Assembly (NCBI GenBank): GCA_964489095.1
Contig: CAZAXM010000002.1
Location: 23,412-87,411, forward strand
From: Ruminiclostridium_E sp964489095
GTDB taxonomy: Bacteria; Bacillota; Clostridia; Oscillospirales; Ruminococcaceae
Direction: 5' to 3'
Length of the DNA: 64,000 bases
Of the stretch, positions 9,069 through 17,267 are shown piece after piece (positions within the stretch are counted from its first letter, which is position 1; each line of letters starts with the position of its first letter). Made by a program: the position numbers and the translations under genes. The notes under the pieces were generated by a model, which made no database searches, was not told the origin of the DNA, and saw only the letters and a program-made list of their open reading frames with translations.

Positions 9069-9524
9069 GTGAGAAAAACATTGAAACCGATGGAAAAGGA
9101 CTGGTATAAGATAATCTGGACGCTCGATATTCAGAATCAATCGTGGGCTGAGGACACGAAACGTCAGGTCGATTTTCTTATCGAAAAAATGCAGATTAAA
9201 GGCGGTTAGAGAATACTCGGTTTAGCCTGCGGCTTCGGTGTCATTCGCTTGAACTGGCAAGGCGCGGCATGACGTTACGCATTTTCCCTGTAAGCTCTGG
9301 GACGCGGGTGAAAATGCCTTACCCTCTCAAATTTTGAATGGGATAATGAAACGAAAACGATGATTTATGGTCAGCTCGGTTACCCATACGGCTGTACAAT
9401 CTTGACGAAATCAGCGGGATTTTCAGCGGGGGGAATGACTGTACTTGAAACCTACGTGGATTTCAGCGGAAAACCGTCGTCGGATAACGATATTCAGCTG
9501 ATGGTTATTTCGGAAAAAATGTGA
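9069..9524 (+). pseudogene. decayed class I SAM-dependent methyltransferase
   Basis: Remnant of a roughly 250-residue methyltransferase. Reading from GTG 9069 gives MEKDWYKIIWTLDIQNQSW and a following helix, then an in-frame TAG where the family has a charged residue before RILGLACGFG (SAM motif I). Immediately after GFG one base is missing; restoring it gives RHSLELARRGHDVT, the expected continuation. The central part, about 100 codons, is deleted. The C-terminal end is recognisable across frames: RLYNLDEISGIF, then GMTVLETYVDFSGKPSSD and LMVISEKM before the final TGA. Nonsense, frameshifts and deletion together show it is dead. Confidence 0.85.
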
Positions 9525-9533
9525 TAAAATAAA

Positions 9534-9560
9534 CGGCGTGTGCGAAAAATGCACACGCCG
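9534..9560. terminator. hairpin between the pseudogene and the convergent SCP2-like gene
   Basis: Ten-base perfect stem CGGCGTGTGC / GCACACGCCG with a 7-nt loop. On the minus strand it is followed by TTTATTTTATC, so it most likely ends the SCP2-like transcript; on the plus strand the U-tract is poor. Confidence 0.75.
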
Positions 9561-9581
9561 TATTTGTTCACGTATAAAAGC

Positions 9582-10133
9582 TTACTTTCTTCCGCGCTTC
9601 TTACCGGTCTTAGGAGCTTCAACCTTAGCAGCAGCCTTAGGAGCTTCAACCTTAGCAGCAGCCTTGGGTGCTTCGACTTTAGCAGCAGCCTTGGGAGCTT
9701 CAGTCTTAGCGGCAGCCTTAGGAGCAGCCTTTGTTTCAGCCTTAGCGGACTTAGCCTTTTCAGCGGGCTTCTTAGCTGCGGGCTTTTCAGCGGTCTTTTT
9801 TGCGGGCTTCTTGCCTGCGAAGAAAGCAAGAATGTTAGCGCAGCCGGCGTCATTTCCCTCAACTACGAGGTCGCCCGAAGCGAGCGCGTCAGCAACCTCT
9901 GTTTTACCTGCGAGAATGCTCTTGTAGGTTTCAGCAGTTGCCTTAAAGGTAGCGGTATTGTCGGCGTAGTCGTAAGGCTCAACGCTTAATTTACCATCGG
10001 CAAAAGCAATATAAAATGTACCTGCACCTTCGCCTTCGATGCAGCACTGGAAAGCAAAGCTGCCCTCTAAAGCGGACGCGTCTGCCTTCGTGATAGTTTT
10101 TTTCAGATCTGCGAAAATCTTTTCGTATGTCAT
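9582..10133 (-). CDS. SCP2-like sterol-carrier domain protein with a histone-like Lys/Ala/Pro repeat tail
   Basis: 183 residues from the ATG at 10133, chosen for the GGAAGG site just upstream; earlier in-frame codons lack one. Residues 1 to about 105 resemble a small SCP2 sterol-carrier domain (MTYEKIFADLKKTI, FQCCIEGEGAGTFYIAFADG, KSILAGKTEVADALASGDL). From about residue 110 the protein is low-complexity: KKPAKKTAEKPAAKK, then repeats of the form EAPKAAAKV and a basic end GKKRGRK. The tail looks like histone H1 or bacterial PAKK-type nucleic-acid binders. Cytoplasmic, no signal. SCP2 domains bind lipids or other hydrophobic ligands; the role of the fusion is unknown. Confidence 0.8.
   Translation of the reverse strand: MTYEKIFADLKKTITKADASALEGSFAFQCCIEGEGAGTFYIAFADGKLSVEPYDYADNTATFKATAETYKSILAGKTEVADALASGDLVVEGNDAGCANILAFFAGKKPAKKTAEKPAAKKPAEKAKSAKAETKAAPKAAAKTEAPKAAAKVEAPKAAAKVEAPKAAAKVEAPKTGKKRGRK
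9613..9720 (-). repeat. four 27-bp tandem repeats in the SCP2-like gene tail
   Basis: Units start at 9613, 9640, 9667 and 9694, each 27 bp, diverged at a few positions. Each encodes nine residues of the EAPKAAAKV type. The copy number is likely to vary between strains by slippage. Confidence 0.9.
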
Positions 10134-10185
10134 AGAGTTCCTTCCTTTCCGCTGCATAAATGCAGGTTTTTGAATCAACGAAGGT

Positions 10186-10214
10186 ATTATAACATAATTA
10201 AGCCGCGATTTCAA
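10186..10214 (-). promoter_or_regulatory. promoter of the SCP2-like gene
   Basis: On the minus strand TTGAAA (10209-10214), 17-nt spacer, TATAAT (10186-10191) with an extended -10 TGT. It ends 52 nt before the chosen start codon. Confidence 0.85.
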
Positions 10215-10320
10215 GCCATTTGAAGAAAGTTAGTGAAAAATGTTTAAAAAAATATTTTAATCTGATAAAAAACCGTGCCAAATTACGATAAAACGAGAAC
10301 TTTTGCGGTACAAATGCTGC

Positions 10321-10506
10321 TTAATCCGACTCTATAACGTTTACGGGACAAGCCTCAACTGCGTCGAGGACGGCTATTTCGTGTTCGGCAGGGACTTTTT
10401 CGCATTTTACGCAGGCGAATCCCCCGTCGCCGATCTCAAACACGTCGGGGCAGATTGATACACAGGTTTCGCAGGAAATACATCCGCTGTTGATTTTAAC
10501 TTTCAT
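10321..10506 (-). CDS. single-cluster [4Fe-4S] ferredoxin
   Basis: 61 residues, small acidic electron carrier. The cysteine pattern CISCETCVSICP near the N-terminus and EACPVN near the C-terminus matches Thermotoga-type monocluster ferredoxins, where the first three cysteines and the last one bind the cluster and the others may form a disulphide. The ATG at 10506 is preferred over the upstream TTG at 10518 because GGAG lies 6 nt before it. It is monocistronic between two unrelated genes; the redox partner cannot be named. Confidence 0.93.
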   Translation of the reverse strand: MKVKINSGCISCETCVSICPDVFEIGDGGFACVKCEKVPAEHEIAVLDAVEACPVNVIESD

Positions 10507-10631
10507 TTCATACTCCAATTTAATTTATTCGGCGTTGCCGTGCATTTAGCTTTGTCCGTTTTTGGCGTTTTATACATTTGCAAAAGAAAAAATGCATATA
10601 CTAAGGAAAATTGCAATTGCGAGGTGTCGAT

Positions 10632-10919
10632 ATGATTTGCAGATACGAGGACCTTAAATGCAAAGAAATAATAAATATCCGGAGCGGTCGGAGGATAGGC
10701 TACGCAGACGATATCGAATTTGATTCATGTACAGCGAAAATATGCAAGCTTGTCATCTGCGGTAAAAGCCGCTTCTTCGGTCTGTTCGGACGCACCGACG
10801 ATATTTCTATTTGCTGGAGCGATATCGAAATAATCGGCGAGGACGCTATTCTTGTCAGCTGCGATTTTCCGAATATGCCAAATAATTTCGGAAACAGACT
10901 CAAAAATTTGTTCAAATAG
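10632..10919 (+). CDS. YlmC/YmxH-family PRC-barrel protein
   Basis: 95 residues from ATG 10632, with GAGGTG just upstream. The sequence follows the Bacillus YlmC/YmxH pattern: short N-terminal strand (YEDLKCKEIINI), SGRRIGYADDIEFD, a turn, ISICWSDIEIIGEDAILV. This family is a PRC-barrel group restricted mainly to endospore-forming Firmicutes and often annotated as sporulation-related, but the molecular role is unknown. A TATACT lies at 10597-10602 without a clear -35; a sporulation sigma factor is possible but not shown. Confidence 0.85.
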   Translation: MICRYEDLKCKEIINIRSGRRIGYADDIEFDSCTAKICKLVICGKSRFFGLFGRTDDISICWSDIEIIGEDAILVSCDFPNMPNNFGNRLKNLFK

Positions 10920-10934
10920 ACGAAAAGAAAAATG

Positions 10935-10963
10935 TTGTAAAATGGAGGAAAATATGATATAAT
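10935..10963 (+). promoter_or_regulatory. rpsB-tsf promoter
   Basis: TTGTAA (10935-10940), 17-nt spacer, TATAAT (10958-10963) with extended -10 TGA. The transcript would have a leader of about 110 nt before rpsB. Confidence 0.85.
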
Positions 10964-10969
10964 ATTTTA

Positions 10970-11065
10970 GTCAGCGTATGACAATCCACACGCCGCGTAT
11001 ATGCCCCTGCGGTGCCGTAATCGGCTTGGGACGGTAAGCGCGACGGAGGAAAATAACCAAATCTA
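10970..11065 (+). promoter_or_regulatory. rpsB leader: rpsB 5' leader, possible ribosomal-protein autoregulatory element
   Basis: GC-rich untranslated leader between the promoter and the AAGGAGG site. A GCCG-TAAT-CGGC hairpin and alternative CCGT/ACGG pairing are visible. Autoregulation of rpsB by S2 through the leader is known in other bacteria; that this leader does the same is inference. Confidence 0.4.
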
Positions 11066-11079
11066 AGGAGGACGCTACT

Positions 11080-11817
11080 ATGGCAGTAGTATCAATGAAG
11101 CAGCTTCTTGAAGCAGGTGTACACTTTGGTCATCAGACAAGACGCTGGAATCCGAAAATGGCTCCGTACATTTTCACAGAAAGAAACGGCATTTACATTA
11201 TCGACCTTCAGAAGACAGTTAAGAAGCTCGACGAGGCTTATAACTTCATCTTCAACGTTGCAGCAGAGGGCGGCGAAGTTCTTTTCGTAGGAACTAAGAA
11301 GCAGGCTGCCGATTCCGTTAAGGAAGAAGCTGAACGCGCTAACGCTCACTATGTAAACGCAAGATGGCTCGGCGGTATGATGACCAACTTCAAGACCATT
11401 CAGAACAGAATCAAGCGTCTTGAACAGCTCAGAGCTATGGAAGCTGACGGAACTTTCGACCTTCTCCCTAAGAAGGAAGTTACACAGCTCAACCTCGAAA
11501 TTGAAAAGCTTGAAAAGTTTATGGGCGGTATCAAGAACATGAAGAAGCTCCCCGGTGCTTTATTCGTTGTTGACCCCCGTAAGGAAAAGATCGCAGTTGC
11601 TGAAGCTAAGAAGCTCGGTATCCCGGTTGTTGCTATCGTTGACACAAACTGCGACCCCGATGAAATCGACTACGTTATCCCCGGAAATGATGACGCTATC
11701 CGCGCTGTTAAGCTTATCGCAGGCGCTATGGCTGACGCTATCATCGCTGCTCGTCAGGGCACAGCTGAGGTTACAGGCGAAGAGGCTGAACCCGCTGCTG
11801 AAGAATCGGCTGAATAA
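11080..11817 (+). CDS. rpsB: 30S ribosomal protein S2
   Basis: 245 residues. Standard S2 start MAVVSMKQLLEAGVHFGHQT and the typical RRWNPKMAPYIF, ARWLGGMMTNF, LPGALFVVDP and VDTNCDPDEIDYVIPGNDDA segments. It ends in a short Ala/Glu-rich tail. Strong AAGGAGG 8 nt before the ATG. Codon use is the high-expression type (AAG, CTC and GAA rich), distinct from its neighbours. It is followed by tsf after 32 nt, the usual bacterial pair. Confidence 0.99.
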   Translation: MAVVSMKQLLEAGVHFGHQTRRWNPKMAPYIFTERNGIYIIDLQKTVKKLDEAYNFIFNVAAEGGEVLFVGTKKQAADSVKEEAERANAHYVNARWLGGMMTNFKTIQNRIKRLEQLRAMEADGTFDLLPKKEVTQLNLEIEKLEKFMGGIKNMKKLPGALFVVDPRKEKIAVAEAKKLGIPVVAIVDTNCDPDEIDYVIPGNDDAIRAVKLIAGAMADAIIAARQGTAEVTGEEAEPAAEESAE

Positions 11818-11849
11818 TTATAAATTAAATCACGAAAGGAAGAGCTACA

Positions 11850-12770
11850 ATGGCTATTACAGCACAGGACGTAAAGCAGTTAAAGGAACTTACAAACTGC
11901 GGTATGATGGACTGCAAGAGAGCGCTTGAAGAAACAAACGGCGATGTTGACGCCGCTATCAAGTACCTCCGTGAAAAGGGTCTTGCAAAGGTTGCAAAGA
12001 AGTCCGGCAGAATCGCTGCTGAGGGACTTGTTTACGCTAAGATTGACGAAGCTAAGAAGGTCGGCGTTGTTGTTGAAATCAACGTTGAAACCGACTTTGC
12101 TGCTAAGACTGACAGATTCGTTGAATTTGTTGAAATGGTTGCTCAGGCTGTTATCGACAATGATGTTGCAGATGTTGACGCACTCAAGGAAGTTGTTCCC
12201 GCAGGCGAATCCGAGAAGATCGGCGATATTCTTAACGAAAGAATCGCTACAATCGGTGAAAATATCCAGATCAGACGTTTCGTAAGAATGACAGGCGATC
12301 TTTACACCTACGTTCACAACGGCGGCGGCTCGATCATTGGTTCTATCATCAAGCTTGAATCTGACGATCCCGCAAGCGAAGAGGTTAAGGCATGCGCTAA
12401 GGATCTTCTCCTCCAGATTACAGCAAGCGCTCCCCAGTTTGTACAGCAGACTGACGTTCCCGCTTCCGTAATCGACGCTGAAAAGGAAGTTCAGCTTGCT
12501 CTCGTTCAGCAGGAAAATGCTGAAGCAGCAAAGCCTAAGCCCCAGAACGTTCTTGAAAAGATCGTTGAAGGCAGAATGAGAAAGTTCGCAGAAGAAATCT
12601 GTCTCCTCGACCAGCCTTACGTTAAGGATCCCTCTATCACGGTTGCTAAGTACATTGCTTCCGTTGGCAAGAACATCAAGGTTGTTGAATTTGCTCGTCT
12701 TGAAAAGGGCGAAGGAATCCAGAAGAAGGAAGAAAACTTCGCTGACGAAGTTGCTTCTATGATGAAGTAA
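11850..12770 (+). CDS. tsf: translation elongation factor Ts
   Basis: 306 residues. Nucleotide-exchange factor for EF-Tu. The N-terminal UBA-like domain (VKQLKELTNCGMMDCKRALEE) and the TDFAAKTDRFVEF motif that contacts EF-Tu are present. GAAAGGAAG precedes the ATG. Co-transcribed with rpsB and ended by a strong terminator. Confidence 0.99.
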   Translation: MAITAQDVKQLKELTNCGMMDCKRALEETNGDVDAAIKYLREKGLAKVAKKSGRIAAEGLVYAKIDEAKKVGVVVEINVETDFAAKTDRFVEFVEMVAQAVIDNDVADVDALKEVVPAGESEKIGDILNERIATIGENIQIRRFVRMTGDLYTYVHNGGGSIIGSIIKLESDDPASEEVKACAKDLLLQITASAPQFVQQTDVPASVIDAEKEVQLALVQQENAEAAKPKPQNVLEKIVEGRMRKFAEEICLLDQPYVKDPSITVAKYIASVGKNIKVVEFARLEKGEGIQKKEENFADEVASMMK

Positions 12771-12784
12771 GTCGTTTACAAATT

Positions 12785-12821
12785 AAGGGCTGTTGCAGCG
12801 TCCGCTGTAACAGCCCTTTTT
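12785..12821 (+). terminator. terminator of rpsB-tsf
   Basis: AAGGGCTGTTGCAGCG / CGCTGTAACAGCCCTT stem (one G-U pair) followed by five Ts. Confidence 0.93.
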
Positions 12822-12882
12822 AGTTTGCTCCCCGCACCAATCGCGCCAGGGAAGTTTGCATTTGTTATCCGGAATATTTCGC

Positions 12883-13854
12883 TTAGTCCACGGACTCATT
12901 CTCGACAAGTCCGAAGCGGTCATGCATCGTAGTAATCGAGTTCGGCGCGATTATGAAGTATCCGCCGTCCGTTTCGCCGTAGGGAATGTAGTATTCGCAC
13001 GGATTTATGCTGTTCTCGCTGGTGTATAGCAGCACAGACTGATATTCGGTATAGTCGCTGAAGGTGAAATCGGTATCCGTGCTTCCGAGGAGCTTTTCGG
13101 CAATCGTCTGGAACTCAGTTGAGGTAAGCGAACGGAAATTGCGGTTGAGCATATTCATCGCAGCCGAGCCGTGAATAGCGAGCGTATAATCCATACCTTT
13201 TCCGAAGGGGTATGTTATATATTTATACAGCGTTTCCCCGTCAAGATACTGCGTTCCCGCAGCGAAAATGATTTTATCGACGGTTTCTTGCCGCTGTCTT
13301 GTAACCTCCTGCTCCTCGCCGTCTATTTCAATTAATTCGGTTGTGAGCACGGTTTCAACAACCTGTTCGGTTATATCGGTCGGAATGTTCACATAAACTG
13401 TTCCTGTCAGGTCAACGAAGTCAATGAACGAAAGGCGGTCAAATTTTATGTAGTTGTCGCATTCGATGTCAAGTGTGTTTTTAACACCGCCCATAACCGC
13501 TTTAGCACCGAAGTTGTCGTACATTTCGTAAAGACTTCCCGCATTTCCCTCGTACTCAACACGCATATTTTCAGGAAGCGCAGCGAAAACGATCGAGTCT
13601 TCGCGCGGGTAATAGTGCATAAGCATATAGTACTGCGGCGTTCCCGCCTTCATTTCGGACAGCATAACCAGCACGGTCGTCTGTATTTCCGCACTCGGTC
13701 GGTAGTCCGCGCCGCCGACGGTATAGGTTGCGGCGTCCTTGGACGCGGGGAAAAGAGAATCCCATATACTGCTCACAAAAAGACCGAGCAGCACGAAGGA
13801 GATTATAAGCGTGATGACGTAAATATACCAGTTGCTTTTTCTTTTAACACTCAT
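12883..13854 (-). CDS. divergent LytR-CpsA-Psr (LCP)-like membrane-anchored protein
   Basis: 323 residues from ATG 13854 (AAAGGTG upstream). Short basic N-terminus, one transmembrane segment at about residues 11-32, then an extracytoplasmic domain. The order of elements (TTVLVMLSEMKAG, REDSIVFAALPENMRV, KAVMGGVKNTLDIECDNYIKFD, FIDFVDLTGTVYVNIP) follows the LCP fold, whose members transfer glycopolymers to peptidoglycan. The Arg-Asp pair normally found after the central strand (SIPRDT-like) is replaced by ALPENM, so catalysis is doubtful. Transcribed alone, divergently from alr. No partner cluster is adjacent. Confidence 0.65.
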   Translation of the reverse strand: MSVKRKSNWYIYVITLIISFVLLGLFVSSIWDSLFPASKDAATYTVGGADYRPSAEIQTTVLVMLSEMKAGTPQYYMLMHYYPREDSIVFAALPENMRVEYEGNAGSLYEMYDNFGAKAVMGGVKNTLDIECDNYIKFDRLSFIDFVDLTGTVYVNIPTDITEQVVETVLTTELIEIDGEEQEVTRQRQETVDKIIFAAGTQYLDGETLYKYITYPFGKGMDYTLAIHGSAAMNMLNRNFRSLTSTEFQTIAEKLLGSTDTDFTFSDYTEYQSVLLYTSENSINPCEYYIPYGETDGGYFIIAPNSITTMHDRFGLVENESVD

Positions 13855-14027
13855 GGGTTTTACACCTTTCAAAGAAAATATAAAAATAAACCGAAAAACA
13901 GTTGAAATTTCCGCGTAAAAAGTATATAATAAAAAGGATAGGGAATATCTTTTTTTATTGTAACACATTTTTTGCGAAATTTCAATACCATTCCCTTAAA
14001 AACGTCTGAACATTTAGGAGCTTTCCA

Positions 14028-15161
14028 GTGAAGAAATTATTACATAGAGCCTGGGCGGAGATCAGCCTCGACGCTCTTGATTCAAATATAAACGCGATTC
14101 GCGAAGCTGTGCGCGGGAAAACAATAATGGCGGTCGTCAAGGCGAACGCTTACGGTCACGGCATAGCTATCGTCGCAAAGGAGCTTTTCTGCGTCGGTAT
14201 AAGGCATTTCGCCGTTTCGTGCATGGCGGAGGCTTTAGAGCTGCGCGAGCTTCTGCCCGAAGCGGAAATTCTTATTTTCGGTTACTGCGATGAGGAACAG
14301 TACTGCGAGCTGATACGAAATAATCTTATCCAGACCGTCGGCGAAACCGGCTTCGCAAAAAGCCTTTCCGATTACGCAGAACAAAACGGCGTTAAAATCC
14401 GCGTGCATATTAAAGCGAATACAGGTATGACCCGTATAGGTATAGACTGTCCCGAAGAACTTTCGGATATTCTCGGATTAAGCGGACTTTCTGTCGAGGG
14501 CGTTTATACCCACTTCTCCTGCGCCGACAGCACCGCGCCCGATGATGTTAAGTATACAAATGAACAGCAGGAAAAACTGCACAAAATAGCCGAAAAGGCG
14601 AAAAAGGCGGGTATTCCCGTCTACTCACAGAACAGCGGCGGTATTCTTTATCACAGTGATTTCAGCGGAGAGATCGTGCGAAGCGGGATAATTACCTACG
14701 GTTGTACGCCTAACACCGCCGAGGAGCTGCCACTGGCGCTTAAACCCGTGATGAGGCTGCGCGCAAGAGTTTGTCAGCTTAAAGACATTCCCGCGGGTGT
14801 TCCCGTAAGCTACGGGAGAACCTTCGTTTCCGAAAAACCTATGCGTCTTGCGGTAGTTCCGATAGGTTACGCAGACGGATATTCCCGTGCGCTTTCGGGT
14901 AAAGGCGCAGTTTATGTAAACGGTCAGCGCTGCCCGATTTGCGGCAGGATCTGTATGGATCAGACGATCATTGACGTTACCGGAAAAAATATCGCGGTCG
15001 GCGACATTGCCGAGATTTATTCCGACGAAATAGCTGAAATTACGGTTGACAATATCGCGGACAGTCTTGGAACTATCGGCTATGAGCTGCTTTGCCGCGT
15101 GAGCCCGCGTATTCCGCGGGTTGCCGTAAGAAATGGCGAGCCGATTCAACAGGAGGACTAA
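14028..15161 (+). CDS. alr: alanine racemase
   Basis: 377 residues; PLP enzyme that makes D-alanine for peptidoglycan. The PLP lysine is Lys38 in AVVKANAYGHG, and the catalytic tyrosine is in VPIGYADGYSR; CMDQTIIDVT is also typical. Start is GTG 14028, supported by AGGAG 7 nt upstream and by the protein beginning just before HRAWAEISLDAL. First gene of a plus-strand run; the PHP gene starts 1 nt after its stop. Confidence 0.97.
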   Translation: MKKLLHRAWAEISLDALDSNINAIREAVRGKTIMAVVKANAYGHGIAIVAKELFCVGIRHFAVSCMAEALELRELLPEAEILIFGYCDEEQYCELIRNNLIQTVGETGFAKSLSDYAEQNGVKIRVHIKANTGMTRIGIDCPEELSDILGLSGLSVEGVYTHFSCADSTAPDDVKYTNEQQEKLHKIAEKAKKAGIPVYSQNSGGILYHSDFSGEIVRSGIITYGCTPNTAEELPLALKPVMRLRARVCQLKDIPAGVPVSYGRTFVSEKPMRLAVVPIGYADGYSRALSGKGAVYVNGQRCPICGRICMDQTIIDVTGKNIAVGDIAEIYSDEIAEITVDNIADSLGTIGYELLCRVSPRIPRVAVRNGEPIQQED

Positions 15162-15162
15162 G

Positions 15163-15840
15163 ATGTACCGCTACGAAACACATTTTCACACCGCCGAAAC
15201 AAGCGCGTGCGCAAGCGCAAGCGCCGAAAAGCAGGTGCAATTTTATAAAAGCCGTGGATTTACAGGCGTTTTTGTAACCGACCACTTTTTTAACGGGAAT
15301 ACCTGCGTTCCTGCCTCTCTGCCGTGGCGCGAGCGCGTTGAGCGGTTTTGCCTGGGGTATGAAAACGCTAAGCGCTGCGGCGACGAATACGGGCTTGACG
15401 TTTTTTTCGGCTGGGAGTATTCATATAAGGGAGCGGACCTGCTCACCTACGGACTGGATAAGGAATGGCTTTTAGCGCACCCGATGGTGCTGGAAATGGA
15501 CGTGAACAGCTACTGCGATTTTGTCGCAAGCGAGGGCGGAATGATTATCCACGCCCACCCGTTCAGAGAAGCAAGCTATATTTCGGCAATAAGACTTTTC
15601 CCGCGAAAATGCACGGGAGTTGAAATAATAAACGCAAATAACGCAAATGAGCAGAACGTTATCGCGGGGTATTATGCTAAGCATTACTCGCTTATGCCGA
15701 CAGCAGGGAGCGACAATCATTCCGGCGAACAGGAGCGGCTTTGCGGGATCGAAACCAATGAAAAAATAACCGACAGCGCACATTTTATTAAACTGGTAAA
15801 AAACGCGAATTATAGAATTTTTGACACCTCGCGGGAATAA
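15163..15840 (+). CDS. PHP-domain metal-dependent phosphoesterase
   Basis: 225 residues from ATG 15163, with AGGAGG overlapping the alr end. PHP motifs are visible: ETHFHTAETSAC at the N-terminus, VTDHFF, an HAHPFRE motif in the middle and GSDNHSGEQ near residue 186. Such proteins hydrolyse phosphomonoesters such as histidinol phosphate or nucleoside phosphates. The his operon here lacks a recognised histidinol phosphatase, but nothing in this location or sequence proves this protein supplies it. Coupled to alr. Confidence 0.85.
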   Translation: MYRYETHFHTAETSACASASAEKQVQFYKSRGFTGVFVTDHFFNGNTCVPASLPWRERVERFCLGYENAKRCGDEYGLDVFFGWEYSYKGADLLTYGLDKEWLLAHPMVLEMDVNSYCDFVASEGGMIIHAHPFREASYISAIRLFPRKCTGVEIINANNANEQNVIAGYYAKHYSLMPTAGSDNHSGEQERLCGIETNEKITDSAHFIKLVKNANYRIFDTSRE

Positions 15841-15855
15841 AAAGGGGGCGTAACG

Positions 15856-16752
15856 ATGGATTTTGAGGAGCTTCACGATATTGCCGACTATCCGAACTGG
15901 CTTGAAATAACGCCGATTGAGCTGGGACGTTCGGGCGAGAATAAGTATCATATAATCCGAAATAACGGCATTCAGCTTATATTACGGACAAGCAATATCT
16001 CAAATTATAAACGCCACCGCGAAAGCGCGGTTTTCGCAAAGTATATTTATGATGCGCTCGGACTTAATATGAACGTTCCGATTGAGGTAGCCGCCTGCGG
16101 CGGGGACAAGCTTGCGTACACCATTTATTCCTGGGTAGAGGGCTTCGACGCGGACAGGCGTATTCTTAACCTCCATACCCCAGAGCAGGCTAAATATGGC
16201 GAAAAAGCGGGAATGCTGTTAAAGTATATCCATACCGTCCGTGCGCCGGAAGACATTCTCCCTTGGGACGTTTATTTCAGCGAGCGGCTTGATGAGCTTA
16301 TTGCACGTCTTGAGAGTTTTCGGCTCACGTTCCGCGGTTCGGAAAAAACGCTTGCATTTCTCCGTGAGCGGCGCGACCTGCTCAAAAATCGTCCGCAAAC
16401 GGCTGTACACGGCGATTTCCGTTCGGGAAATCTGGTTATTGATAAACAGGGTGACTACGGAGTTATCGACTTTGACCGCTGGTGCTGGGGCGACCCGTAT
16501 ATGGATTTCCAGTGTATCCGACGTTCGTGCAGTGTGCCGTTTTCGCGCGGGCAGATAAACGGATATTTCGGCGGGAGCATACCGGGAGATTTTTTTGCGC
16601 TTATGGCATTTTACACTGCGGCGGACATTATACGCGAGATTTGCGGCGCGTATCCGTGCGGGCGCGTCGCGCTTGATGAAGCGGTGCGTTTTGCGGAAAA
16701 GACTGTTCGCGAATACAATGAATTTGAGGGCTTTGTCCCCACTTGGTATTAA
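15856..16752 (+). CDS. aminoglycoside-phosphotransferase-family (APH) kinase-like protein
   Basis: 298 residues, protein-kinase-like small-molecule kinase. The catalytic loop HGDFRSGNLVI and metal-binding IDFDRWCWGDPYMDF are seen in the C-terminal half, and the N-lobe carries the ENKYHII and LILRTSNIS strands. AAAGGGGGCG lies just before the ATG. The family covers aminoglycoside, homoserine, choline and fructosamine kinases; no resistance function should be assumed. It is 15 nt after the PHP gene and 2 nt before the next gene, so it is part of the same unit. Confidence 0.8.
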   Translation: MDFEELHDIADYPNWLEITPIELGRSGENKYHIIRNNGIQLILRTSNISNYKRHRESAVFAKYIYDALGLNMNVPIEVAACGGDKLAYTIYSWVEGFDADRRILNLHTPEQAKYGEKAGMLLKYIHTVRAPEDILPWDVYFSERLDELIARLESFRLTFRGSEKTLAFLRERRDLLKNRPQTAVHGDFRSGNLVIDKQGDYGVIDFDRWCWGDPYMDFQCIRRSCSVPFSRGQINGYFGGSIPGDFFALMAFYTAADIIREICGAYPCGRVALDEAVRFAEKTVREYNEFEGFVPTWY

Positions 16753-16754
16753 AA

Positions 16755-17267
16755 ATGGAAAATATTATTTTAACGGGAATGCCCGGCTGCGGGAAAAGCA
16801 CGATCGGCGTAATTCTCGCAAAAACGCTTGGTATGGACTTTATAGACACCGACCTTATCATACAGCTTCAGCAAAGTGAAAAGCTTCAGACGCTAGTTGA
16901 CAAATACGGAACGGAGCGTTTCCGCGACTTTGAGGAAAAGGCACTGCTTTCGGTAACGCCGCGCTCCGACGCGGTAATTGCGACAGGCGGAAGCGCGGTT
17001 TTCTGCGCTAAGGGAATGGAGTATCTTAAAGGGAATGGGATCTGCGTTTATCTGGAGGTAAGCTGCGTGGAGCTTGAGCGGCGGCTCACGAACATTAAAA
17101 CGCGCGGTATTGCCGCAAAAAAAGGTATGACGATCGGCGACATTTTCCGTGAGAGAAGCACGTATTATGAAAAATATGCGGATCTGAGGATCGAATGCAG
17201 CGGGCTTAGTGTTGAGGAGGCTGTTGCGGAGATAATCGCGGAGCTTTCCAAAGGGGGCGGAATATGA
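16755..17267 (+). CDS. shikimate kinase-like P-loop kinase
   Basis: 170 residues. Walker A GMPGCGKST at residues 8-16, substrate-binding DTDLIIQ, FRDFEEK with the conserved Arg/Glu, ATGGSAV loop, and a lid region TRGIAAKKG followed by RERSTYYEKYADL. These are the shikimate kinase positions. No other aro genes are adjacent, so a related kinase cannot be excluded. ATG 16755 is 2 nt after the APH stop with no clear ribosome-binding site, implying coupling. It overlaps the VTC gene start by 4 nt. Confidence 0.75.
   Translation: MENIILTGMPGCGKSTIGVILAKTLGMDFIDTDLIIQLQQSEKLQTLVDKYGTERFRDFEEKALLSVTPRSDAVIATGGSAVFCAKGMEYLKGNGICVYLEVSCVELERRLTNIKTRGIAAKKGMTIGDIFRERSTYYEKYADLRIECSGLSVEEAVAEIIAELSKGGGI

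Noticed and set aside
9613..9720. Regular repeats as a possible CRISPR array
   Set aside because: Units are contiguous without spacers, in frame, and encode a protein tail.
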